This document shows, in pieces, positions 36,001 to 43,860 of a stretch of DNA of 64,000 bases. Location of the stretch: the NCBI GenBank assembly GCA_934436245.1, contig CAKSAM010000003.1, positions 69,497 to 133,496 of the forward strand. The letters are read 5' to 3'. Numbering within the stretch: the first letter of the stretch is position 1; every line of letters begins with the position of its first letter. A program made the position numbers and the translations under genes. Under the pieces are notes generated by a model that was not told the origin of the DNA, did no database searches, and saw only the letters and a list, made by a program, of their open reading frames with translations. The DNA is from an uncultured Acetatifactor sp. (GTDB lineage: Bacteria; Bacillota; Clostridia; Lachnospirales; Lachnospiraceae).

Positions 36001-36468
36001 AGAATTGGTATGATATACTCTGTCAGCAAATTGTTTTTCATCAGCGGATGCTTCCGCCTGGGCATGTAAAAATCTCAAAGCCTGTTGTGATTTGTAAGCA
36101 ATCTGAGCAGTTACTAACGCTATTCTATCATTGTCTCTATCAAAATTATCTTTTTGAAAATCGCTCCAAGCAGCTGTCGTAACTTCTTGAAATGTTTGGT
36201 TTGTTTCACTTATCGTAATACTATGTTTTATTTGACATAGTAATTTTCCTTCTGCCTGTCCCCTATAAGTAAACACAGCCAGGTCATCAACATCATATCG
36301 CATTTTTGCCTGAAACCAGACACTCTTTGTCTGCTCATTCATCGCAGGACAAAATCCGTCTACTAGCAATGAAAGAAGAAACATTGCCTGTATCTGCTGC
36401 TCAAAATTTACTCCACCACCGCCTGTGGAAAAGGCATTACTTATTTTGCTGACTGTGTTTTTGGACAT
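33016..36468 (-). CDS. Large PD-(D/E)XK nuclease-like protein with long helical C-terminal region (1150 aa)
   Basis: The first 100 residues show a restriction-nuclease-like pattern: Glu in VNFEQQIQAMFLLSLL, Asp in RYDVDDLAVF and QIKHS as the Q/ExK element. This is the arrangement of effector domains in many anti-phage proteins. The remaining thousand residues look like helical repeats, and I find no P-loop. The C terminus has an IVNQRGVHTIDPEGK-type stretch and a final charged helix that I associate, from memory, with other large defence proteins. GGGGAAGTAT precedes the start. It is probably a defence gene, either alone or with the neighbouring GNAT-like gene, but function is unproven. Confidence 0.6.
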   Translation of the reverse strand: MSKNTVSKISNAFSTGGGGVNFEQQIQAMFLLSLLVDGFCPAMNEQTKSVWFQAKMRYDVDDLAVFTYRGQAEGKLLCQIKHSITISETNQTFQEVTTAAWSDFQKDNFDRDNDRIALVTAQIAYKSQQALRFLHAQAEASADEKQFADRVYHTNSSNDDNKKALEAIASCIEKANDGKPTDLELWKFCKCFILLLFDVDCKESINRALSISLIKCNSTEKADLVWSRLVEYAGCCNQTAANISLQNVDREILDLFSNQESIQSLPLPLEKVDLFIPMLALIGSWDEKNGFDRQIVEKISNMGYSEFESRARSMLCQNSEYLKLENGIWKVLHKEELLEQCKNMIFDDCVNRLLQAAQIVFSQRSQRVISQNPYYIETDGEYDNSKILRKSLAKSLCWIKKSLPELSRCNRNDIEGSIYQLVRAILKDGDWIMWASLQDCLQNIAELLPDEFLKKIEWSTIYKPQEILCLFPKSGDSIMRPNYITHILWAIEALAWAPDYLIPAISALGLLAALPYEKTNWANTPINSIVSILLPWHPQTLADAEKRKNALRCLKNDNPSVFWKVLVKLLPNQTRTTSGNAKPEYLLLEIPEKIEITNAEVYEQYDFNLELAVEVSENEIEKLAFLAKQIAYMKESTLLEYLDCIDRNIEFANEKERFTLWLNLRKQIAQPNLKEGTVVYSQIDKIQSLIQSIEPKDIRVKYQKLYLENKYVPDEDFSTYWKTLEHKKAIAVKNIFDQFGAEEIEKFGHEVKNMYDVAQKLGGSLNQGEISSVIDGYYAGQLSLQFYIPCVSAYVYNQGSEKLMETSLVQKDTKEILETLSKIPFSLDLYNVVKQLLPNETAYWEIATVPYAYNEDESEELKLIVENFTKCKRYVDVVNIVGRSELGKLFTAQRVHDMLWLAGTEKSIGAEKVDDYAARKLIGWLQKQGDVALEIKCDIEFIYLPILDEYSEVRPHALNTRLSNDPDYFCSLIELFYKKHSEEKHQIKLNEGMGERLCEILLEYKVTPGVDWNGKFHENVFRSWMDFVKAWSLENDRYEVAMQTVGSGFAYAELNDEKLPPKVIMEELNKAGNEELRRGYDIGIVNQRGVHTIDPEGKPEFKLAADYEMKAGLVEKKGYSRYAELLRGIAEQYRREASRNIRIARREVEE

Positions 36469-36530
36469 ATACTTCCCCTATACCTGTTCTGCTACATCGC
36501 CTTCGGATTACTATTACTACCCCTTATCTA

Positions 36531-36761
36531 TTATATCCTATCAAGCATGCAGCCCCTAATCTTATCAATCAATGTCACATCCGCCAGAAGCCACTCTACA
36601 GAGTCCAATTCCTCCTTCGTCAGCCACCTAGCAGTTTCCGCCTCAAGAAGCTTCAACTCTCCTGAGACAACCTCGCACCAGAAACAGTCCATGGATAAAT
36701 GAAATGCCGGGTAATCGTACTCTATGGTATCTATCAGATTTCCAACATATGAATGAAACAA
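36531..36761 (-). pseudogene. 3' remnant of a NUDIX (MutT-like) hydrolase gene
   Basis: The reading frame matches the C-terminal third of a small NUDIX pyrophosphohydrolase: LIDTIEYDYPAFHLSMDCFW, WCEVVSGELKLLEAE and ARWLTKEELDSVEWL. The Nudix box itself (GX5EX7REUXEEXGU) is missing upstream. The remnant lies exactly between the 1150-residue gene and the end of the PT operon, which suggests that insertion of one of these blocks destroyed a resident mutT. Confidence 0.75.
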
Positions 36762-36817
36762 TCAATATTCAGATTACAATCATATTTAAACACTCCATCC
36801 ATAGCCTCTACCACCCG

Positions 36818-37477
36818 TTAAAAATTAATAAACATCTTATTTGCAAGATTCTCTGTCTTTATCCAAGCAAGTATTTCATCTGTCAGGTTGAGGATTGTTG
36901 CCTTTCCTTCACTAACTAACTTTAAAAATAACAGAATTTCAGAATCTTCATCTAAATCCAAATCTTCAAGAATTTTGTCAGCCTCTGCAATTCCCTGCTT
37001 AAGATAATTATAATTGTCAATAGTCGTATTCCAAGACTCAGCTTTTTTTATTTTGTTTGTTGCATATATTGCTTTATTCTCATCCGGAATGATTCCCTTC
37101 ACTGTATCCAAAAGACTTAAAATGTTCGTCGTTGCCTTTAGGTAAAACTCTGTCCACTCCTGACCTATAACCGTATATAATTTCTTTGATTCGGAAGAAA
37201 TATACTGTGTGGTAGCATTATTTGCAGCACCGATCTGGACAACCTTTTCGCATGCACCAAGAAAGCTCTTTAATGTATTTATGACATTAGCCGATGGCTT
37301 AAATTCTGAATTTTCTACAGCAAGATTAACCTCGTCTATCATCTGCTTCAAATTAAGAACCAACTGTTTAAAATTATAATCTGCCATAGCTTGCTTCTTG
37401 GTATCTGCAGATGCAGTCTCCATCTCATGGACAGTTTTCATATCGATAATGCATTCATTTAAAGTATCTATTAACAT
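36818..37477 (-). CDS. Small helical protein at the end of the PT operon (DpdI position)
   Basis: The family is not recognised. The 219-residue sequence is almost wholly helical and acidic, possibly coiled-coil, with no catalytic motif visible. Its start overlaps the large ATPase gene by 7 bp with GGAGGGG upstream, so it is translationally coupled. By order after DpdE-, F-, G- and H-like genes it would correspond to DpdI, but that is position, not proven homology. A partner of the ATPase is the simplest guess. Confidence 0.7.
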   Translation of the reverse strand: MLIDTLNECIIDMKTVHEMETASADTKKQAMADYNFKQLVLNLKQMIDEVNLAVENSEFKPSANVINTLKSFLGACEKVVQIGAANNATTQYISSESKKLYTVIGQEWTEFYLKATTNILSLLDTVKGIIPDENKAIYATNKIKKAESWNTTIDNYNYLKQGIAEADKILEDLDLDEDSEILLFLKLVSEGKATILNLTDEILAWIKTENLANKMFINF

Positions 37478-40400
37478 ACTGTCCCCTCCAATCTTGCCAA
37501 AATAGCACTGCAGTTAGTAATAGTAGCTTTCTCATTGTCGAATACATTTTCAGAGCCCGATGGATTGCTTCCTCCGCCAAGCTTTGCTTTTCTGACTTCG
37601 AGTTCAGCCTGAATCTTTGCAATATCAGCCGTGACTTTTTTCAATAACTGATCCAACTTCTCAACTTTTCTAATTGGATCCTGTGAAAATGCCATAATGC
37701 AATCCAACGCATTGCTTGTCTTCTGAGCCACAGCAATTTCTTTTATTGCCTTACTAGTTGAAGTTGAATACTTTTTCACTTCATCAAACAATTCCTGATC
37801 ATACTTTCCAGGCAGTTTGCCATCTTCAGCTGTTCTATAGAACTCAACAATCTTCTCCACCATATCTTCTATATCTTCATCATCAACATCTGTTGTGCCG
37901 AAGTTTTCTTTTATGGTAGTCATTATTAGTTCAGCCTTTGCAAGCTCATCCTCTTGTACTTTCTCAAGTCTCTCCAGAATCATGCGAAGATAGTCTCTTG
38001 CATCTCTACGCAGTTTTACCGGATCCACCAAATCTAATACCGCTGAATCTATAGATAGTCTCTCATTTTTAACGGTTCTTACCATTGCGTCAAATTTTTC
38101 TCTATCTAAGAAAACCTGTGCATGGCTCTCGCCCTGAATAACATTGCAGTACTGTATAACAGTATCTCTGTTTATCTTATCATTCTCACTTCTTGTAATG
38201 ATACCTAGCAGAACATTCCATGCGTCTGAATGCGAATTTACGCCTAATCCTCTAATTCCATTATCTAGAATGTGTTCTGACTTTAATCCTTCTACAGTTG
38301 TTGCCTTTGATGATCCAAATAAAATAACTCTGTAGAATTCTGCCATCATCGCACACTTAAAATAATCAATCTCTCTATTTTCAAATGTTGTGATAGCTTC
38401 TATAAGTGGCTTCTTGATTTTTTCAGTCCAGAGCTGAACTCTGTAAACACGTCTATCAGCCCCGTCAAAATTCCAGCTACGCTTACCAAGAACATTCCAC
38501 TCCAGAAAAGCTTCTATTACAGCTTGCGTTTCTCTGTCTGCCGGAAGCTTATAAAACATCATATCTTCGCCTTGCTTTTGGCGTTCGAAACCAACTAATC
38601 GATTTTTTACTTTTTTGATTTTTTCTATGTTATCCATAGAAACACCTTCTGCCTGCCAATCGATTGCTGAATATAAGAAGTTACACATATCCTCTCTTGC
38701 CTGCGAAACCAGAACTACATTTCCAGTTCTTGCACCGACATTTATTGTTCCTCCCAATATCCAATTTTCAATTGCCTGCAACGTATCATTTAATTGTGCT
38801 CGTTTTGCTTGGATTTGTTTTTCAGTAGCAAGTTGTGCAGGTGTCTTTATAACAGTCGAATTTGAGACCACTTGACTACGAGATGTGTTTGCTGGTATCA
38901 CTTGTACTGGTTTTCCAATAATTGGCTTTCCATTTATCAACGGAAAGCTCATATCCTCATACACTTGCGTTGCAAGTCCTGCAATATATGTATTACCGCC
39001 ATCTTGATAAATGTCGGTTGTAGCATCTCCCCAAATACACATAAATAGATACATTCTCTCAAACTGCTCATTTGAAACACCGGTTTTTTGAATTGCGTCT
39101 CTTAGACTTGAATTGATATTTGTATTAACAATCTTAAATCCTGGGAAGTTATCAAAATTCCAAAGTGCATCTCTAACCGTTTTTTCTACAACATCTCTTA
39201 ACAAATATCTAGGTGTTCTGTAGTTTTCCTGAAGAAGATTATTATATAAATACACAATTGCTCTTCTGGAGAACGGAAACAAATTTAGTTCTTTTCCTTC
39301 TTCAGTTGTTGCAACATCCCAGCCATTTCCTTGCTTTACTTCATGTACAGGCAAAGTATCTCCTGACCCATCCGAATTAGCCCATGTATCGACTTCATCT
39401 TTCGTCAAAGACATCGCATTTAAATATCTTCCAACAAATTCACATAAATCATCTTCACTAGATCCAAATACATCATCCGGAATTACAATAAACTGGGTAA
39501 CTCGATCCTTATAGTTATCACGGAAATTGCTCTTATAATATTCGCTGGTAGTGCCAATAATTGAAGATATCCTACACATACCTTCCTGTTCATAATCTCC
39601 GGTATGCCAAGTAGTAAGCACATTTAAGAGTGCCTCATTAACACCAGTAAATGCTGTGATATCCTCTATTAATAGCGTTAAAGATTTTCCTTGTTTCTTT
39701 AACGCTTTTCTAATCTCCTTAAATACCTGCTCAAAATCTCCTGGCTCTAGGCCTGCACAACTCTGGATAACTATATCAACCTTTGAGTTCAGATACTTGG
39801 CAATAGCATCAGCGACCTCCGGCTCCATATACAACTTTTCAAGCAAACGTACAGCTTTTTTGTCTCCTCCATCGTATTGAACTTTGTCACAAAAAGCAAT
39901 ATCAACCTGAAAATCTTCGGGAATAAACTCTGCAACAACATCGCAGTTATCCTGAGAGTTGCTTTCTGCAACCTTAGAATAGATTCGTGCAATCGGTCCA
40001 TCTTCAGCCATCATCCGAGCTTTAAACAATTCATTATTTAATAGTGGAGCAATTCTCTTCCTATCAGCATTATTAATATAGTCAATGTCTTCCCCTTTAT
40101 CATCCTCAATTTCTACAATAAACTGATGATAAATGGCATTCATTAATTTACTCTCACTGATTGTAGATGTAGCATTAACCAAGCGTTCATAAAGATCCTT
40201 GTTCTGTATGAAAGCTACCTCTGGCTTTTCCAACAGCTGCTTTATTGTTCCCTTTAACGTGTTATCACTTCTTCGCACAAAAAGAACGACCTCACTCTCT
40301 GGTTTCTGTCTTTCAATTTTAGCGTCAAACCATCTAATCAAATGAGATTTTCCTGCACCACTGGATCCTATTACCAATACAAATTGATGCTGATCTTTTG

Positions 40401-40590
40401 GATTAAGAACTACTTTTTTGTAAATCTGTTCCTCAGTGTATGTCTTTGATGCTGCAGCTGAATCATATTCCTTTTGCAATTGAATATGCTTAAACGGAAC
40501 ATGCGTGGCCATAAAATCACCATATGAACTTGTAATAGTATCTATTCTTACGACTTCTGATAATCTTTGCTTAGCAATTTCTGAATTCAT
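37471..40590 (-). CDS. Large P-loop ATPase, DpdH-like
   Basis: The 1039-residue protein has Walker A GSSGAGKSHLIRW (about 75-87) and a Walker B-like LTLLIEDITAFTG (about 310), followed by a long helical region and a C-terminal coiled coil. The fold looks STAND/AAA-like. Size and gene order (after the DpdE-, DpdF- and DpdG-like genes) match DpdH of 7-deazaguanine DNA modification clusters and one of the Pbe proteins of archaeal PT systems. It starts 2 bp after the DpdG-like stop with GGGGG upstream. It may be a sensor or motor of the defence response, which is inference. Confidence 0.72.
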   Translation of the reverse strand: MNSEIAKQRLSEVVRIDTITSSYGDFMATHVPFKHIQLQKEYDSAAASKTYTEEQIYKKVVLNPKDQHQFVLVIGSSGAGKSHLIRWFDAKIERQKPESEVVLFVRRSDNTLKGTIKQLLEKPEVAFIQNKDLYERLVNATSTISESKLMNAIYHQFIVEIEDDKGEDIDYINNADRKRIAPLLNNELFKARMMAEDGPIARIYSKVAESNSQDNCDVVAEFIPEDFQVDIAFCDKVQYDGGDKKAVRLLEKLYMEPEVADAIAKYLNSKVDIVIQSCAGLEPGDFEQVFKEIRKALKKQGKSLTLLIEDITAFTGVNEALLNVLTTWHTGDYEQEGMCRISSIIGTTSEYYKSNFRDNYKDRVTQFIVIPDDVFGSSEDDLCEFVGRYLNAMSLTKDEVDTWANSDGSGDTLPVHEVKQGNGWDVATTEEGKELNLFPFSRRAIVYLYNNLLQENYRTPRYLLRDVVEKTVRDALWNFDNFPGFKIVNTNINSSLRDAIQKTGVSNEQFERMYLFMCIWGDATTDIYQDGGNTYIAGLATQVYEDMSFPLINGKPIIGKPVQVIPANTSRSQVVSNSTVIKTPAQLATEKQIQAKRAQLNDTLQAIENWILGGTINVGARTGNVVLVSQAREDMCNFLYSAIDWQAEGVSMDNIEKIKKVKNRLVGFERQKQGEDMMFYKLPADRETQAVIEAFLEWNVLGKRSWNFDGADRRVYRVQLWTEKIKKPLIEAITTFENREIDYFKCAMMAEFYRVILFGSSKATTVEGLKSEHILDNGIRGLGVNSHSDAWNVLLGIITRSENDKINRDTVIQYCNVIQGESHAQVFLDREKFDAMVRTVKNERLSIDSAVLDLVDPVKLRRDARDYLRMILERLEKVQEDELAKAELIMTTIKENFGTTDVDDEDIEDMVEKIVEFYRTAEDGKLPGKYDQELFDEVKKYSTSTSKAIKEIAVAQKTSNALDCIMAFSQDPIRKVEKLDQLLKKVTADIAKIQAELEVRKAKLGGGSNPSGSENVFDNEKATITNCSAILARLEGTVC

Positions 40591-40592
40591 AA

Positions 40593-41387
40593 TTAACCCC
40601 CTATTGTAATATGGGTAACTGTAGTCTCAAGATCATGCCCCTCACATGGATGCATAGACCATATTTCTTTAGCGTCCAATCGATGTTCTGCCTTAATAAC
40701 TCCAAGGTCATTCAGCATTCTGATTGCATTAGAAAAACCATAATTAAATGTCTTTGTATCAACTGCATTATGCAAAGCAATTCTAGCATACGGCATAACC
40801 AAATCTACAAACTCATCGATTCGATACTCGGACTTCTTTTTAAGTTTTAAACTTTCAATAATATCTCTTAGAAATACTGCCGTATTAGGCAATAAAATAC
40901 CTGCGGCTCCTGCCTGTGAATCGTGCATATATCCAATTCCTAAGAACGCCATCCAGAATCTCCACGCACGCATATCATCCTCTATGACTTTCTCACCAAT
41001 ATTTAGCCCCATTAAGTCACTCATTTTTGATACGCTATTGTGGGCAAGCACTTCCGTTCCCATATCCAAATATCCTTGAGTAACTTTGTAAAACAAACTG
41101 TCAGAAACAGTTTCAAGATGTGTATTAATATAACGCCTCATGTTATCAATACTTTTAACAACATCCTTATCTACTGCTAAAGAGATGGTATTTTCCTTTG
41201 TATTAATGAGCTGCAACTGCTCTGCCGCTGTTCTTACATTACCAAAATAAGATGTCTTTCCTCCAAGATTTTGTGGCTCAAGCAATAATTTCAACGAATT
41301 TTCATCTATCGGCTTGCTTGCCACTTCTCTGCATAACGCATACACTCTTTCAGGTATTGCAGATGTTTGCATTCTATTTCCAAACAT
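40593..41387 (-). CDS. DpdG-like protein
   Basis: The 264-residue protein starts with a winged-helix-like segment (PERVYALCREVASKPIDENSL) and continues as a helical domain with RAWRFWMAFLGIGYM. No enzymatic motif is evident. It lies between a RecQ-like helicase and the large ATPase, with gaps of 4 and 2 bp. That position, size and hinted DNA-binding fold agree with DpdG. It is probably a DNA-binding adaptor in the same complex. Confidence 0.65.
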   Translation of the reverse strand: MFGNRMQTSAIPERVYALCREVASKPIDENSLKLLLEPQNLGGKTSYFGNVRTAAEQLQLINTKENTISLAVDKDVVKSIDNMRRYINTHLETVSDSLFYKVTQGYLDMGTEVLAHNSVSKMSDLMGLNIGEKVIEDDMRAWRFWMAFLGIGYMHDSQAGAAGILLPNTAVFLRDIIESLKLKKKSEYRIDEFVDLVMPYARIALHNAVDTKTFNYGFSNAIRMLNDLGVIKAEHRLDAKEIWSMHPCEGHDLETTVTHITIGG

Positions 41388-41391
41388 ATTT

Positions 41392-43860
41392 CTACATCCT
41401 TTCCAAAATATAACTATCTATCTTTGGCCCTTCAACCATCGCAGATATAGGTTTTTGCACCTTTTGAACAAAGTAATCCTCTTTAACAATATGTATTAAA
41501 CGCATATCTGTATTCTTATATTTTCTCAGCGTAGAGCAGAATTCATAAGCTTTGTCTACGTCGGAATTATATACGGCTATAACTCCACCGGAAATGTAAT
41601 ACGCCGATCCTTGACTACATAAATCTCTATATTCCTTAATACCAAGAATCATTAGATTGCTCTGTTTATTCATGTTAAGAATCAAATCAAAGTCACTTTC
41701 TATGCTTGTATCCTCAACAACAATTATGCTTGCGCCTGCGCTTATATATCGATTCATTAATGAATAATCATTCTCTTCTCCAATTACAAGCACTTCATTT
41801 TCGCCCTGGCATAATTTATTTAATTCAGCTGAAATTGTTTTCTTAGGCTCCTTTACAGGCAATAACAAAGGAAATTTTCCCTCTTCCATCATTTCCGGAT
41901 ATTTATGCTTTGCACAACCTCCGCAATACATGGAGACTTTATCATATGTGGAATAGAACATTTCAGACCAGCAAATTCTTTCGTTAAAATCTATTGCGTT
42001 TTTAATCCTTTTAATCTCTTTCTCAAAACCTGCAGATTCCCTATCTCTGATATCTGTTATAATCTGAGGAACATCCAACGCTTCGCTCCTCAACGCATCT
42101 TCCAATATGTCTATGCGTATCTTATAACTTTCCTTATCCGCATCATAAACCATCGATTTGATGGAAATAAGGTTATGACGTCTAAGCAACAATATTACAT
42201 AAACATTCCATTGAATATCGAGAGCATTACCATCATCATCTACGCCTTCCTTAGGCTTTACAGAAGTGTCTATTGTTATCATCCCTTTGAACCACGATGT
42301 TTTAGGACTCTTGTACATGTATACCCATCGCTTCCAAATGGTTTCCGGTTTTAATACAACATTCATTCTTCCATACGCAGAGTCTATGTCATCTACAGGA
42401 TTAATACACATAACGCTCAAACTTACTAAACCGTCACGTCCACCTCGACCAAGCTCCTGATAGTACTGATTTGGTGTATCCGGAATATACAAATGCAAAA
42501 TGGTACGAACATCCCCCTTATCAACACCTACACCAAATGCAGAAGTTGCTATAATTAGGTCAATTTTATTATCTGTCCAGTCTTTAATTATTTTTTCTCT
42601 CTCAGCAGATTTCGTATTTCCGGTAAAGGTTTCTAAATTATCAAGTCCTACAGCAATGAGTGCTTTCTTTATCTCCTCAGCCTCTTTAGGCGAATTGATA
42701 TAAACAACCATAGGATGTGGTAATTTTTTTACCAGCTCTACCATTTTATGTTTCTTGTCCAAATAGCTCTTAGCTTTAACAAGTAAATAACGTGGCTCTT
42801 TTCTTAATGCATCACATCTGACTTCAATCCACTTATCAGTTGATGCAAACATCTGCTTGAGCTTCACAACTGCAACTTTCGTATATGTTGCAGACAATAA
42901 AACTGTTCTGAGCTGAGAGTTTATTGCTAACAATTCATTACGCCATGGCTCAAGACATTGATAATCAACTCGAAAGAAATCTCCCCACTCAATTACTATA
43001 TGAGCCTCATCTATAATCAGATTCTTCAAATACTTTTTTGCATTAGCCTCATTTATCATGCTGACAAATTCAGTATTTCTAATAAGCGCTTCCGGAGATA
43101 TAAACAACAGTCTTGCAGTTTCACTTCTGATTGCATTTTTTAGTGCGTTTTTTCGTTCTAATTCAATACCACTGTAATAGCAAAAAATTTCATTGTCAGC
43201 ATTATGCTTAATGTTATTTTTAGCATTACGCACCTGATCTATAGCTAAGGATACCGTAGGAACAATAACTATCGTTAGACCCTGCTGCTGGTATGCCATA
43301 GTCTGTGTAATCAAACTCTTTCCTCCTCCTGTTGGAAGAGAAACTAAGGTTGTATATCCCTCTGGGGTATTTAATGCTCCAAATACTGCAAGCTTCTGCT
43401 CTAATGACTTAAATTCTTTATATTGTGTCAAGCTGTATATATAAGCATTATTTCCGTAAAAAATGTCTTTCTGCTTTTCTGTATCTCCACTAACCTTTTT
43501 TCTCTGAAACGCTTGATCCACAAAAAAGGAATCAACATAATTCGGCAGTTCTAGGTTGGCGTAATACTTACCTTCTGCGTTACACAGGATTCCGTATTCA
43601 TTCTCTGTAGGGATTAATCCTTCTGGAACAGCTATTTCATTTTGGAAAACCAGCAAATAATTTCTGAGAGAACATAAAAAGACATCTTTACTTGCTCTCC
43701 CAGACATAAATTTTTCAAAATAGATTGTCAATCTTATAGCCGTATTATACATAAAATGATTTATTGCATCATTATCCCCTGCAAAGCCAGGGAAGGCACC
43801 ATTTGAATTACTATTTATAAAGTTTTCAACATAGCTTTCAATAGCCTTTGTGTCCATCAT
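41392..43860 (-). CDS. RecQ-like superfamily 2 helicase, DpdF-like
   Basis: The 822-residue protein has SF2 motifs in RecQ style: Walker A SLPTGGGKS (about 175), DEAH in LIIDEAHIVIEWGDFFR, LLSATYTK, TSAFGVGVDKGDVR and the closing QELGRGGRDG. A cysteine cluster (CGGCAKH) follows, as in the RecQ zinc region. The start is the ATG at 43860, which overlaps the SNF2 gene stop as ATGA. DpdF of dG-modification clusters is the same kind of helicase in the same order. Confidence 0.85.
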   Translation of the reverse strand: MMDTKAIESYVENFINSNSNGAFPGFAGDNDAINHFMYNTAIRLTIYFEKFMSGRASKDVFLCSLRNYLLVFQNEIAVPEGLIPTENEYGILCNAEGKYYANLELPNYVDSFFVDQAFQRKKVSGDTEKQKDIFYGNNAYIYSLTQYKEFKSLEQKLAVFGALNTPEGYTTLVSLPTGGGKSLITQTMAYQQQGLTIVIVPTVSLAIDQVRNAKNNIKHNADNEIFCYYSGIELERKNALKNAIRSETARLLFISPEALIRNTEFVSMINEANAKKYLKNLIIDEAHIVIEWGDFFRVDYQCLEPWRNELLAINSQLRTVLLSATYTKVAVVKLKQMFASTDKWIEVRCDALRKEPRYLLVKAKSYLDKKHKMVELVKKLPHPMVVYINSPKEAEEIKKALIAVGLDNLETFTGNTKSAEREKIIKDWTDNKIDLIIATSAFGVGVDKGDVRTILHLYIPDTPNQYYQELGRGGRDGLVSLSVMCINPVDDIDSAYGRMNVVLKPETIWKRWVYMYKSPKTSWFKGMITIDTSVKPKEGVDDDGNALDIQWNVYVILLLRRHNLISIKSMVYDADKESYKIRIDILEDALRSEALDVPQIITDIRDRESAGFEKEIKRIKNAIDFNERICWSEMFYSTYDKVSMYCGGCAKHKYPEMMEEGKFPLLLPVKEPKKTISAELNKLCQGENEVLVIGEENDYSLMNRYISAGASIIVVEDTSIESDFDLILNMNKQSNLMILGIKEYRDLCSQGSAYYISGGVIAVYNSDVDKAYEFCSTLRKYKNTDMRLIHIVKEDYFVQKVQKPISAMVEGPKIDSYILERM

